Below, one piece after another: positions 40,280 to 49,038 of a stretch of 64,000 bases of DNA. Numbering within the stretch: the first letter of the stretch is position 1; every line of letters starts with the position of its first letter. Under the pieces are notes generated by a model that was not told the DNA's origin, did not search any database, and worked only from the letters and a program-made list of their open reading frames with translations. The stretch comes from Ferrimonas balearica. GTDB taxonomy: Bacteria > Pseudomonadota > Gammaproteobacteria > Enterobacterales > Shewanellaceae. Both the position numbers and the translations under genes were made by a program. The stretch covers positions 1 through 64,000 of the forward strand of contig NZ_JAHVHW010000005.1 of assembly GCF_019802055.1 (NCBI RefSeq), read 5' to 3'.

Positions 40280-41779
40280 TCAGGCGTCGGCTTTGATGGC
40301 TTTAGGTACGATGAAGCCCATTGCCAGGCCTTCCAGGCAGGCGCAGGAGCTCAGACGTGCTTCGCCGTGGGTACCACCGCTCACCTCACCGGCAGCGTAC
40401 AGGCCCTTCATCGGCTCAAGGGTCTTGGCGCTCAGCACACGACCGTCGACGTCGGTTTTCAGGCCGCCCATGCAGTAGTGCACTTTCGGCCAGATGCGGG
40501 AGACCACGAACGGCGCTTTCAGCTCTTCGGCGGTGTCCATCTTGCGGTTGAAGTCCGGGTCAACGCCCTGCTTCACCTGCTCGTTCCAGCGGGCTACGGT
40601 CTTCTTCAGCTCGGCCACCGGCACGTTGAACTTCTCAGCCATCGCTTCCAGGCTGTCCACTTTCCACGCCATCTCATCACGCAGGGCACGGGTAACACGC
40701 TCGTCCTTGCCGTACTTGTCGTAGTTGATGAACACCAGCGGGTAGGCCGGAGAGCCATCTTCGTAACGGTTGGCCATGATGCGGGTGGAGCAGTACAGGC
40801 GGTCAGCACGTTCGTCCATGTAGCGCTTGCCGCTCAGGACGGAGACGGAGATGCCCTGGTGCCAGCCGATGGAGAGCAGGGCGTTGGACCAGCCGAAGCC
40901 ACCTTCGTCCGGAGAGCCCCAGTGGCCGGTCTGGATCATGTTCAGGTGCACCGCCAGAGCGCCGTGGCCCATGGCAGACAGCATCGCCTCACCGGTTGCA
41001 CCCAGGTGGTTGGTGCCGTCCAGAGTCGGATCCAGGGAGGGATCCACCATGGCGCGAAGCTTCATGTTGCGGGTGAAACCGCCGGACGCCAGGATCACGC
41101 CTTTGCGTGCCTTGATGCGAAGGGTGTGACCGGTTTTCTCATCTGGGAAACGATAGCCGCGGCGAACCACAACACCGGTTACCGCGTCGTTTTCCACCAC
41201 CAGGTCTTCGATAAAGTGCTGCAGACGGAAATCAACGCCCTCTGCTTTCGCCACTTCATACAGCTTGGAGGTGATGTCACCACCGGTGCCGTGCTGGGTG
41301 CGCACTGCGCGGGCCTTGTTGTGGCCACCCACCTGGATGTTGAAGTCCTTTTTGAACTTCACGCCGGATTCGACACACAGGTTGTAGGAGTCCAGGGCGT
41401 GGTTGGCGATCTTGCGCAGCTTGGCCTCGTCACCCATACCGCGGGCGGCGATCAGTTGGTCTTTCACCAGCTCTTCCGGGCTGTCGTCATTGATGCCCTG
41501 CGCCAGCTGGATCGGGTTGCGCGGTACGGCGAACCACCCGCCGTTGATGGCGGAGTTACCACCGATAACCTGCATCTTTTCCAGTACCAGTACGCTGCCC
41601 AGACCTTCACGCTTGGCGTTCAGGGCGCAGGACAGGCCGGCAAAGCCGGAACCGATCACCAGTACATCCACCTCTTCGTCCCACTTGGGGGCGTCAGCGG
41701 CTTTGGCTGGCAGGGATACGGTCAGCCCGGTGGCAGTCAGGGCGGCGCCGTATTTCAAAAAGGAGCGTCTGCTCGACAT
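40280..41779 (-). CDS. Tat-exported flavin subunit of a flavocytochrome c reductase
   Basis: A 499-residue protein: Tat signal (SSRRSFLKYGAALTATGL), then an FAD_binding_2 fold with dinucleotide motif VIGSGFAGLSCALNAKREG. Residues corresponding to the fumarate-reductase active site are conserved: the proton-donor Arg in MDERADR, His in VHYCMGGL and Arg in GEVSGGTHGEARL. The reaction is thus reduction of an activated C=C bond in the periplasm. Known members use fumarate, urocanate, methacrylate or acrylate; the flanking substrate pocket here differs from FccA (SSCACLEG after the last Arg), so fumarate is not assured. Cotranscribed with the tetraheme subunit. GGGAGAG precedes the ATG. Confidence 0.88.
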   Translation of the reverse strand: MSSRRSFLKYGAALTATGLTVSLPAKAADAPKWDEEVDVLVIGSGFAGLSCALNAKREGLGSVLVLEKMQVIGGNSAINGGWFAVPRNPIQLAQGINDDSPEELVKDQLIAARGMGDEAKLRKIANHALDSYNLCVESGVKFKKDFNIQVGGHNKARAVRTQHGTGGDITSKLYEVAKAEGVDFRLQHFIEDLVVENDAVTGVVVRRGYRFPDEKTGHTLRIKARKGVILASGGFTRNMKLRAMVDPSLDPTLDGTNHLGATGEAMLSAMGHGALAVHLNMIQTGHWGSPDEGGFGWSNALLSIGWHQGISVSVLSGKRYMDERADRLYCSTRIMANRYEDGSPAYPLVFINYDKYGKDERVTRALRDEMAWKVDSLEAMAEKFNVPVAELKKTVARWNEQVKQGVDPDFNRKMDTAEELKAPFVVSRIWPKVHYCMGGLKTDVDGRVLSAKTLEPMKGLYAAGEVSGGTHGEARLSSCACLEGLAMGFIVPKAIKADA

Positions 41780-42093
41780 GATTCTCTCCCAAAAAATCCT
41801 CAGTGTTCTTCGAGGCCAAGGTTACGCGTCAGCCATCGGGGCTACCGTGACCGGGGGATGGAGGAAGTTTTCTCCCTTTCAAACGGGGTTTTAGGCCGGT
41901 TTTCGGCGATTTTGACCGGGCAGCCAGAGGGCGAAAGGCGGGCGGGATCGATAAAGGGGACGGTTATGTGATGGAGCTCCCGATGATGTTTCTCCAACGA
42001 TGCCCTGGGCAGGGGCATATCGCAGTGCTGGTTTGATGTAGGGAAGCTGTTACTATCGAGCCATTGCCCCCTGAGTGTCATAACGGACGCAAA
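41780..42093. other. Divergent intergenic region
   Basis: About 314 nt between the leftward flavin reductase gene and the rightward Sel1-repeat gene. It must hold promoters for both. I see no FNR box and no convincing -35/-10 pair; a GC-rich stretch rich in GGGC lies in the middle. Confidence 0.3.
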
Positions 42094-43548
42094 ATGAATG
42101 ACCTGGAGCTGGTGCGACGCCTGGATCGCCGCTTGGTTGATGACTACCGTCTGGCTCGAAGCTACTGCCTGGACGTGCCTACGTTTGCCCTGGTGCACCT
42201 GCGCTCCATAGCCCACCGGCTGACCACCTGGCTGGGAGAGCGGGCAGACCTCGAATTCCACAGCAAAAACCTCTATGACCGCATCGAGCAGCTGGCCAGA
42301 GCCAAGGTGATCGATATGCGTCTGGCCCGCAAGCTGCACAAGCTGCGTGGGGACGGCAACAAAGGGGCCCACCCGGAGAAGTATCATCTTTCGTTGGAGC
42401 AGTTGGTTCAGCTGGCGGGTAAGAGCGTTAAGGACACCGCCCGGCTCTGTGCCGAGGTGTTCCCGTTGCTGCATAGTGGTGAGGAGGCGCCCCAGTGGCA
42501 GTTTGAGCCGGTGGATGTGGTGGCTGGCCGTGAGCTCTGCTACCGCGCCGTGATGGAGGATGACCCGGAAGCGCAATATCTGGTGGGTCTCTCCCTGAAG
42601 GCGCGCGCCCTGATGCACCAGGAGCGGGCACACTCCTTTGCCGCGGCCAATGATGGTCAGGCGCCGGATATGAGCGATGCCCGGCGGACGCTGGAGCAGG
42701 CCGCGTACTGGTTCCGCCGTGCGGCGGCGGAGAACCCTTCTGCGCGATTTGAGCACGGTGTGGCCCTGTTGAATGGCTATGGCGGCGAGCGGGATCCCCA
42801 GGCGGCGGTGCGTTTGATCGAGGAAGCCGCTGAACAGGGGGTGGCGGATGCGCTGGCGCTGGTGGGGTATTTCTACCTGGCGGGCAGTCAGGGCTACGGC
42901 CAGGATCCGGTCAAGGCGGAGCACTACCTGAGCGAGGCCGCAGAGCAGGACCAGCCTGAGGCGATGGCCAATCTGGGTGTGCTCTACTATCAGGGATTGC
43001 TGGGTCAGCCGGATCTGGCCCGGGCCCGCACCTGCTCCGAGCAAGCCGCGCTGGCCGGGTATCCTCATGCCCAGTACCACCTGGCAGTCATGCTGTTTGC
43101 CGGTGAGGGTGGTGAGGCGAATGAAGACGCCGCGCTCGGCTGGCTGCAGCAGGCGGCGGAGCAGCACTACCCCGAAGCATTGGCGGACTTGGCTCAGCGT
43201 ACCCTGGATGGCGACGGCGTCGAGGCCAACCCGGCGGCCGCCGTTACCCTCTACCAGGAAGCGATCCGCTACGGTCGTCTGCCTCGCGCCATGTTCGAGC
43301 TGGCTCTGGCCCACTTTGACGGTGAGGTGCCCAATCGTGACCTGGTGGAAGCGGGCACACTGCTGCATCGGGCGTTCTCCTACGCCATCCCCGACAGCGA
43401 ACTGTCCGAGGCGATCTGGCAGATGGCGCCGGAACTGGTGCAACAACTGGACCACGCCCTGACGGCCGAATTCGAAGAGAACGAGGCGTTGGTGGAAGTC
43501 CGGGGGCGGTTTGATGAGTCCGGCTATCCTCTGGGCAACTGGCGGTGA
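42094..43548 (+). CDS. Sel1-repeat protein with N-terminal DUF4145-like domain
   Basis: A 484-residue cytoplasmic protein. The first ~120 residues resemble the DUF4145 region found in proteins of restriction and defence contexts (FALVHLRSIAHRLTTWLGERADLEFHSKNLYDRIEQL...KLRGDGNKGAHP). The rest is a chain of about nine Sel1-type repeats (for example AQYLVGLSL, EQGVADALALVGYFYLAGSQGYGQDPVKAEHYLSEAAEQ, EAMANLGVLYYQG), which usually form helical scaffolds for protein contacts. It stands alone. The ATG at 42094 begins the conserved part; the frame is open from 42064. Confidence 0.75.
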   Translation: MNDLELVRRLDRRLVDDYRLARSYCLDVPTFALVHLRSIAHRLTTWLGERADLEFHSKNLYDRIEQLARAKVIDMRLARKLHKLRGDGNKGAHPEKYHLSLEQLVQLAGKSVKDTARLCAEVFPLLHSGEEAPQWQFEPVDVVAGRELCYRAVMEDDPEAQYLVGLSLKARALMHQERAHSFAAANDGQAPDMSDARRTLEQAAYWFRRAAAENPSARFEHGVALLNGYGGERDPQAAVRLIEEAAEQGVADALALVGYFYLAGSQGYGQDPVKAEHYLSEAAEQDQPEAMANLGVLYYQGLLGQPDLARARTCSEQAALAGYPHAQYHLAVMLFAGEGGEANEDAALGWLQQAAEQHYPEALADLAQRTLDGDGVEANPAAAVTLYQEAIRYGRLPRAMFELALAHFDGEVPNRDLVEAGTLLHRAFSYAIPDSELSEAIWQMAPELVQQLDHALTAEFEENEALVEVRGRFDESGYPLGNWR

Positions 43549-43797
43549 CGCCCCTTCTTAATTCTCTCGCCGATTCCTGAGCCCCTGTTCTGACCGGCCC
43601 CCTTCTCTGGGGGCTGTGCCCGTTCCCTACCTGCAATTGGCCCGCTTGTCCGTTTGACTCACCGGCACCATAACGACAACGTACTGAACCATCTCACCTT
43701 TTTTCTGCCCAAATTGTTTACACCCGGTTGGACACGGATCCAGCTGGTGGCATTATGCTCAATCAAACTTTGACCAATCCGTCACAAGGAGTGCTTT

Positions 43798-45120
43798 ATG
43801 GGGATCCGCCTGGCGACCCTGGCCCTTGGGCTGGCGCTGAGTCCGCTTGCCCAGGCCACCACTGCCGATGATGTTCAGACCCTGGATCTGGCCAACGGCA
43901 TGCGCATTCTGGTGCTTGAGGATGACACCATCCCGAACGCCAACATGTACCTGTTCTGGAAAGTGGGCTCCCGCAACGAGGTGCCCGGCATCACCGGCCT
44001 GTCTCACTTCTTCGAGCACATGATGTTCAATGGCTCCAAGCAGTACGGTCCCAAGATGTTTGACCGCACCATGGAAGCGGCTGGTGGCGCCAATAACGCG
44101 TACACCACAGAAAACCTGACCGTCTACACCGACTGGTTCCCCGCGGATGCGATGGAGACCATCTTCAAGCTGGAAGCGGACCGCATCGCCCATCTGTCGA
44201 TCGATCCAGCGATGGTGGAGAGTGAGCGCGGGGTGGTGGATTCCGAGCGCCGCACCGGCCTGGAAAACTCCAACTGGCGGATGCTGCAGGAAGAGGTGAA
44301 AGGGGTCGCGTTCCGGGCTCATCCCTACAGCACCCCGGTGATCGGTCATCAGTCCGACATTCACGCCTGGACCCAGGATGACCTGGTGAACTTCCACCGC
44401 ACCTACTACGCCCCCAACAACGCTGTAGTGGTGATCTCCGGCGCGGTGACCTTCGAACAGGTCAGCGCCCTGGCCCAGCAGTACTTTGCGCCGATCCCGG
44501 CCCAGACTCCGCCGCCGGAAGTCCGGACCGTGGAGCCGGAGCAGAAAGGGGAGCGCCGGGTTTACGTGCAGAAGCCTTCGGTTTCCACCCCCAACCTGAT
44601 GCTGGCCTACAAGGTGCCCGCCACCAGCAGTGAGGACTATCACGCGCTGGAGCTAGCGCTCTCTCTGCTGATCGACGGCAACAGCAGTCGCCTGAGCCGG
44701 GCCCTGGTAGACAACCAGATGGCGCTGGCGGTGGATGGCTACCTGCCGGAAAGCTTTGATCCCAACCTGCTCTACCTCTATGCAGTGGCAGCGGCGGGCG
44801 TTGAAGTGGCGGATCTGGAGCAGGCGATGGTTGCCGAAGTGAACCGTCTGGCCTCCGAGCCGGTGACTCAGGCGGAGCTGGACAAGGTGAAAAACCGCAA
44901 GCTGATGGCGTTCTACGACACCATGGAAACCATCAACGGCAAGTCCAATACTCTGGGCACCTACGAGCTGTTCTTTGGGGATTACCGCACCCTGTTCTCC
45001 GCGCCGGAGGCGTATCAGGCGGTGACCGCTGAAGACATTCAGCGCGTGGCGCAACAGTACCTGATCAAATCCCGCCGCACCGTGGGTGTGCTGGCTGCCG
45101 AGGAGGACACCGACCAATGA
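43798..45120 (+). CDS. M16-family zinc peptidase, catalytic subunit
   Basis: A 440-residue periplasmic protein with signal peptide (ends AQA-TT, 20-21) and the inverted zinc motif HFFEH (70-74), with the third ligand Glu in the ERRTGLEN region about 75 residues on. It has one catalytic and one substrate-binding M16 half. It overlaps the next gene by ATGA; the two form a typical PqqL/processing-peptidase-like pair in the envelope. Substrate unknown. Confidence 0.92.
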   Translation: MGIRLATLALGLALSPLAQATTADDVQTLDLANGMRILVLEDDTIPNANMYLFWKVGSRNEVPGITGLSHFFEHMMFNGSKQYGPKMFDRTMEAAGGANNAYTTENLTVYTDWFPADAMETIFKLEADRIAHLSIDPAMVESERGVVDSERRTGLENSNWRMLQEEVKGVAFRAHPYSTPVIGHQSDIHAWTQDDLVNFHRTYYAPNNAVVVISGAVTFEQVSALAQQYFAPIPAQTPPPEVRTVEPEQKGERRVYVQKPSVSTPNLMLAYKVPATSSEDYHALELALSLLIDGNSSRLSRALVDNQMALAVDGYLPESFDPNLLYLYAVAAAGVEVADLEQAMVAEVNRLASEPVTQAELDKVKNRKLMAFYDTMETINGKSNTLGTYELFFGDYRTLFSAPEAYQAVTAEDIQRVAQQYLIKSRRTVGVLAAEEDTDQ

Positions 45121-46565
45121 AAGCCAAGATGATGCTGTTGAGCGCGCTGGTGATGGCCGGATGCAGCGCCACCCAGAAACCGGCGGAACCGGTTCAGAAC
45201 ACCAACCTGACCCCGCCGCCCGTGGCGATGAAACCCGCGCCGAAGTTTGCTCTGCCGGAGTACCAGGTTCGCACTCTGGATAACGGGCTGATGGTCTACC
45301 TGATGCCGCGCAAGCAGGTGCCGATCATTACCGTTAACGCCGTGGTTCGCGCCGGGGCGGTTAATGACAGTGAGCCGGGCCTGGCCGCATTGGCGGCGGA
45401 AGGCTTGCTGCTGGGCACCCAGAAGATGAAAAAGGCGGAGATGGAAGCGATGGTGGATGGCCTGGGGGCCAGCCTGAGCAGCTCTGCCGGAAAAGAGGGC
45501 ACCACCCTCAGCGCCCGTTTTCTAGCCAAGGACGCCGACGCCATGCTCGATCTGGTGGCCGACATCGTTCAGCGACCGGCGTTTCCTGCCGACGAAGTGA
45601 AGAAAGCTCGAGACCGCTACGTGGCGATGCTGGCCCAGCAGAAGGAGAGCCCTCGTCAGGTGATCCGCCAGTATTTCGACATGCTCTACTATGGCGACCA
45701 CCCCTATGCCAACACCACCGTTGGGGATGGGGCGCGGCTGGCTCAACTGGACGCCTTTGACCTGCGCATGTTCCATGGCAGCTGGTATCAGCCCCGCAAT
45801 GCCGCCCTCGTGGTTGCCGGTGACTTTGATGTGGATGCCATGGTGCAGGCGATTGAGCAGCGCTTTGGTGGCTGGCGGGATGGCGACACCCCCACTGCCC
45901 CCAAGTTGGCGCAGCCGGTGAAGGTACCGGACCACGCCCGGGTGCTGCTGGTGGACAAGCCGGACGCCCGTGAAACCACCTTCCTTATCGGTGGCGCGGG
46001 TGTGGCACGGGATAACCCGGACTACGTCGGTTTGCAGGTGATCAACACCATCCTGGGCGGGCGTTTCACCTCTTGGCTCAATGATGAGCTGCGGGTGAAT
46101 GCCGGTCTCACCTATGGCGCCCGCTCCGGGTTTGCCAGCTATGGTGAAGCGGGCAGCTTCCAGATCAGTACCTTCACGGCGACCGAGCACACCAAGGCGG
46201 CGATCGACCTGGCGCTCAAGACCTACCAGCGCCTTTGGACCCAGGGCATCGACGAAGCCACGCTGGCGTCCGCCAAAGCCTATGTGAAGGGCCAGTTCCC
46301 CCCTCGCTATGAAACGGCCGGTCAGCTGGCTGGATTGTTGGGGCAGATGTACCTGTATGACCTGAGCGACGAGCAGATCAACGCCTTCCAGCAACAGGTT
46401 GATGCGTTGACGCTGGAGCAGGCTGAGGCTCTGGTGGCCAAGTATTTCCCCAAAGCCGATCTACAGTTTGTGCTGGTGGGCCAGGCAGACGCCATCCGGG
46501 ATATCGCGGCCCAGTATGGTGAAGTGGCTGAGGTTGCGATCAGCGCTCACGGATTCTGGTTCTGA
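45117..46565 (+). CDS. M16-family peptidase, non-catalytic lipoprotein partner
   Basis: A 482-residue lipoprotein (lipobox VMAGC, near residue 16) of the same fold. The HxxEH motif is lost (AALAAEGLLLGTQKM at the equivalent place), as in the non-catalytic subunit of paired M16 peptidases. The C-terminal half has the conserved RFTSWLNDELRVNAGLTYGARSGF block. Translation is coupled to the catalytic subunit through ATGA. Confidence 0.9.
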   Translation: MKAKMMLLSALVMAGCSATQKPAEPVQNTNLTPPPVAMKPAPKFALPEYQVRTLDNGLMVYLMPRKQVPIITVNAVVRAGAVNDSEPGLAALAAEGLLLGTQKMKKAEMEAMVDGLGASLSSSAGKEGTTLSARFLAKDADAMLDLVADIVQRPAFPADEVKKARDRYVAMLAQQKESPRQVIRQYFDMLYYGDHPYANTTVGDGARLAQLDAFDLRMFHGSWYQPRNAALVVAGDFDVDAMVQAIEQRFGGWRDGDTPTAPKLAQPVKVPDHARVLLVDKPDARETTFLIGGAGVARDNPDYVGLQVINTILGGRFTSWLNDELRVNAGLTYGARSGFASYGEAGSFQISTFTATEHTKAAIDLALKTYQRLWTQGIDEATLASAKAYVKGQFPPRYETAGQLAGLLGQMYLYDLSDEQINAFQQQVDALTLEQAEALVAKYFPKADLQFVLVGQADAIRDIAAQYGEVAEVAISAHGFWF

Positions 46566-46588
46566 GTTAGGGTACCTGGGAGACACTG

Positions 46589-47134
46589 ATGACCGCCTTA
46601 ACCTTGGGGATGTTGGGATTTATTGCTCTGCACCTGATGCCCGGCACCGCCCTGCGTGAACGGATGGCCAGCGCCCTCGGCGAGCCGCTCTATAAGGGGC
46701 TGTTTGCCCTGTTGTCGCTGGCGGCTCTGGTGCTGGTGGGGTGGGGTAAAACCCAGGCCGGTTACGTTTCGGTTTGGGTGCCACCAGTCTGGACCCGCCA
46801 CCTGGCCCCCTTGCTGATGCTGGTCAGCTGCTACCTGATGGTCACCTACCTGTTAGGCGGCAAGCTGAAGGGGCTGACGGCCAACCCGATGTTGTGGGCG
46901 GTCGTGATCTGGGCTCTGGCTCATCTGCTGGCCAATGGGGATCTGGCGTCACTGATCCTGTTTGGGGGCCTTGGCGGTTACAGCCTGATGGCGATTCATC
47001 GCTCCCGCAGTCAACGGCGCAAGGACTACACCGGTCGCCATGAATTGGTGGTGGCGGTTGTCGCGTTGACGCTTTACGTGGTTCTGTTGATGGCGCACCC
47101 CTATCTGTTTGGGGTTGCCGTGATGGGCCGCTGA
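46589..47134 (+). CDS. NnrU-family membrane protein
   Basis: A 181-residue protein with five to six hydrophobic helices. The opening LGFIALHLMPGTALRERM and GEPLYKGLFALLSL, and the central WALAHLLANGDLASLILFGG, match the NnrU family, linked in some bacteria to nitric-oxide/nitrite reduction or haem and isoprenoid metabolism; no denitrification gene is near, so the role here is open. GGGAG upstream of the ATG. Confidence 0.88.
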   Translation: MTALTLGMLGFIALHLMPGTALRERMASALGEPLYKGLFALLSLAALVLVGWGKTQAGYVSVWVPPVWTRHLAPLLMLVSCYLMVTYLLGGKLKGLTANPMLWAVVIWALAHLLANGDLASLILFGGLGGYSLMAIHRSRSQRRKDYTGRHELVVAVVALTLYVVLLMAHPYLFGVAVMGR

Positions 47135-47148
47135 GTGATTGCTTCAGC

Positions 47149-47178
47149 AAAAAAGGCGCCGCAGGGCGCCTTTTTTTA
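47149..47178. terminator. Bidirectional terminator, nnrU-like gene and DedA gene
   Basis: AAAAGGCGCC-GCAG-GGCGCCTTTT with long A and T runs on the two sides, between converging genes. Confidence 0.95.
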
Positions 47179-47181
47179 TCC

Positions 47182-47802
47182 CTATTGGGCGTTGAGCACC
47201 GTTTGATGAGCGCGCCAACGCCACAGCAACAGCGTGGACAGTAACCCGACGACAAGCACGCTCCAGGTGAGTGTGGTGTGGGCGTGATAAAACAGCGTCA
47301 GCGCAGTGCGCTCATGCCAGAGCAGAGCGGGGCCCAGCCCAAATATCCCGACCCAGACCGCAGTGGCCAGTGCGTTGCCCAGCAGGAAAGCGCGCAAGGG
47401 CATATTGGCCAGTCCGCAGCCCAGCGCCATGGTCTGTTTCAACCCTTCGACAAAGCGGCTGAGCAGCAGGACCGCAATGCCGTATCGACCGATAAAGCGG
47501 TGTAAGCGGGCCTCGGTGTCCGCTGACATCCAGCCCTTGCGGCGCAGCCAACTGTCGCCTTTCAGGCCAAGAAAATAGCCAACCAGATTGCCGCTGAAGG
47601 CGCTGAGAGTGGCGACCAGCAATACCCAGTGCAGCGCCAGTTCCCCGTCGGCTGCCAGTACCCCTGAGACCATCAGCAGGGCCTGCCCGGGAGCCGGAAT
47701 ACCAAACCCTTCGACTGCGATTGCCAGGGCCAGCAGCAAGTAGCCGTATTGCTGCAGATAGGGACTCAGGTCACTGACCAGGGTTTGCAGGGTGTGGAGC
47801 AT
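47182..47802 (-). CDS. DedA-family membrane protein
   Basis: A 206-residue inner-membrane protein of the DedA/VTT family, whose members act in lipid carrier recycling and envelope homeostasis. The conserved loop NLVGYFLGLKGDSWLRRKGW and the motif RFIGRYGIAVLLLSRFVEGLKQTMALGCGLANMPLRAF are evident, with four or five membrane helices. It is monocistronic. Confidence 0.9.
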   Translation of the reverse strand: MLHTLQTLVSDLSPYLQQYGYLLLALAIAVEGFGIPAPGQALLMVSGVLAADGELALHWVLLVATLSAFSGNLVGYFLGLKGDSWLRRKGWMSADTEARLHRFIGRYGIAVLLLSRFVEGLKQTMALGCGLANMPLRAFLLGNALATAVWVGIFGLGPALLWHERTALTLFYHAHTTLTWSVLVVGLLSTLLLWRWRAHQTVLNAQ

Positions 47803-47921
47803 GAGCGTTGCCGGTCCGGGGAAAGCCTTGATGATAAGAGATTGGCACCGGCGTCAGGATGATCATTTGTTCATGTTCGGAGAGAAGGGCTCAGCCTGAG
47901 GCTGAGCCCAACTGGAGGGGG

Positions 47922-48941
47922 TTACTCCCCGGAGATATCACGGGCGGCGGGCAGCCCGCCGGCGGCTTCCGCGGACTGAACGGCGCGATGGATGGCGGTC
48001 TCCATCACCTCGGCCGCGATGACCCCCAGAGTGTTGATGTTGACCGGGCCCAACGCGCCGGTGCCGGCAGCAAAGATGGCGTCGCCATCGTTCATGGTGT
48101 GCACCGGACGGATCGCCCGGGCGTAACCGTCGTGGGCCATCTGGGCCACCTTGAGCGCTTCGGCTTTGGTCAGGGTGGCGTTGGTGACGATGGCGCCGAT
48201 GGTGGTGTTCTTACCGACAAAGCCCGGCTCATTGGCACCCTGGAAGATCAGGGCGGTGCCGGGGATAAAGCCGTTGTCGTCCCGGGTGCCCGCCAGGATC
48301 TCACCGTCGCGGTCATACACATCGCCCCAGGCGTTGACGGCAACGATGGCGCCCACCACCAGGCCACTGTCGAGCTGCACGCTGTAGACGCCCAGACCGG
48401 ACTTGGTGGCGTGATCCATACCGCGGATCTTACCGACGCTCGCGCCGGTGCCTGCGCCGACATTGCCTTCGGTCAGGCCATCGCGCTTGGCCACCTTGGC
48501 TGCTGCCTGGCCCATGGCAGAGTCAGGACGCGCTTTGGGGTCGCCGACCACCAGGTCAAACAGCACGGCGCCGGTGACGATGGGTACCCGGGCCACACCG
48601 GTGTTAAAGCCGATCCCTTCCGACTCCAGCTGGCGGGCCACTCCGCTCATGGCATCAAGACCAAAGGCGCTGCCGCCGGAGAGGACAATGGCGTGGACCT
48701 TATCCACCAGGTTTTCCGGTTTCAGCAGATCGGTTTCCCGGGTGCCGGGTGCGGCGCCTCTCACGTCCACCGACGCCGTGGCGCCCTGATCGAATCGCAG
48801 CACGGTAACGCCGGTCAGCCCTTTCTGATCGCTGATCTGGCCCACTTTCAGGCCTTCGATAGCAAACAGCGCGTTGGGGTCATACTCCTGAGCAGAGAGG
48901 GGCAGAGTGAGGGTGGCAAGCAGGGCCAGCCAAGCTTTCAT
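47922..48941 (-). CDS. P1/S58-family autoprocessed peptidase, exported
   Basis: A 339-residue protein with a signal peptide (ends LSA-QE). The P1 (DmpA) family processes itself into two chains at the nucleophile; GKNTTIGAIVTNATL has the Asn-Thr junction seen in the nylon-oligomer hydrolase NylC branch rather than Gly-Ser of DmpA. Other family blocks: VLSGGSAFGLDAMSGVARQLE, GNVGAGTGASVGK and VNAWGDVYD. Activity is probably aminopeptidase or amide hydrolase in the periplasm; substrate unknown. Confidence 0.88.
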   Translation of the reverse strand: MKAWLALLATLTLPLSAQEYDPNALFAIEGLKVGQISDQKGLTGVTVLRFDQGATASVDVRGAAPGTRETDLLKPENLVDKVHAIVLSGGSAFGLDAMSGVARQLESEGIGFNTGVARVPIVTGAVLFDLVVGDPKARPDSAMGQAAAKVAKRDGLTEGNVGAGTGASVGKIRGMDHATKSGLGVYSVQLDSGLVVGAIVAVNAWGDVYDRDGEILAGTRDDNGFIPGTALIFQGANEPGFVGKNTTIGAIVTNATLTKAEALKVAQMAHDGYARAIRPVHTMNDGDAIFAAGTGALGPVNINTLGVIAAEVMETAIHRAVQSAEAAGGLPAARDISGE

Positions 48942-49038
48942 GGGAGGTTCCTAACGGGTTGTGGATGGGGTGACTCTAGGTGCCAAGTCCCGGAAAAACA
49001 AGCGGCGACCCGGAGGTCGCCGCACTTGGCTGGGTCGC

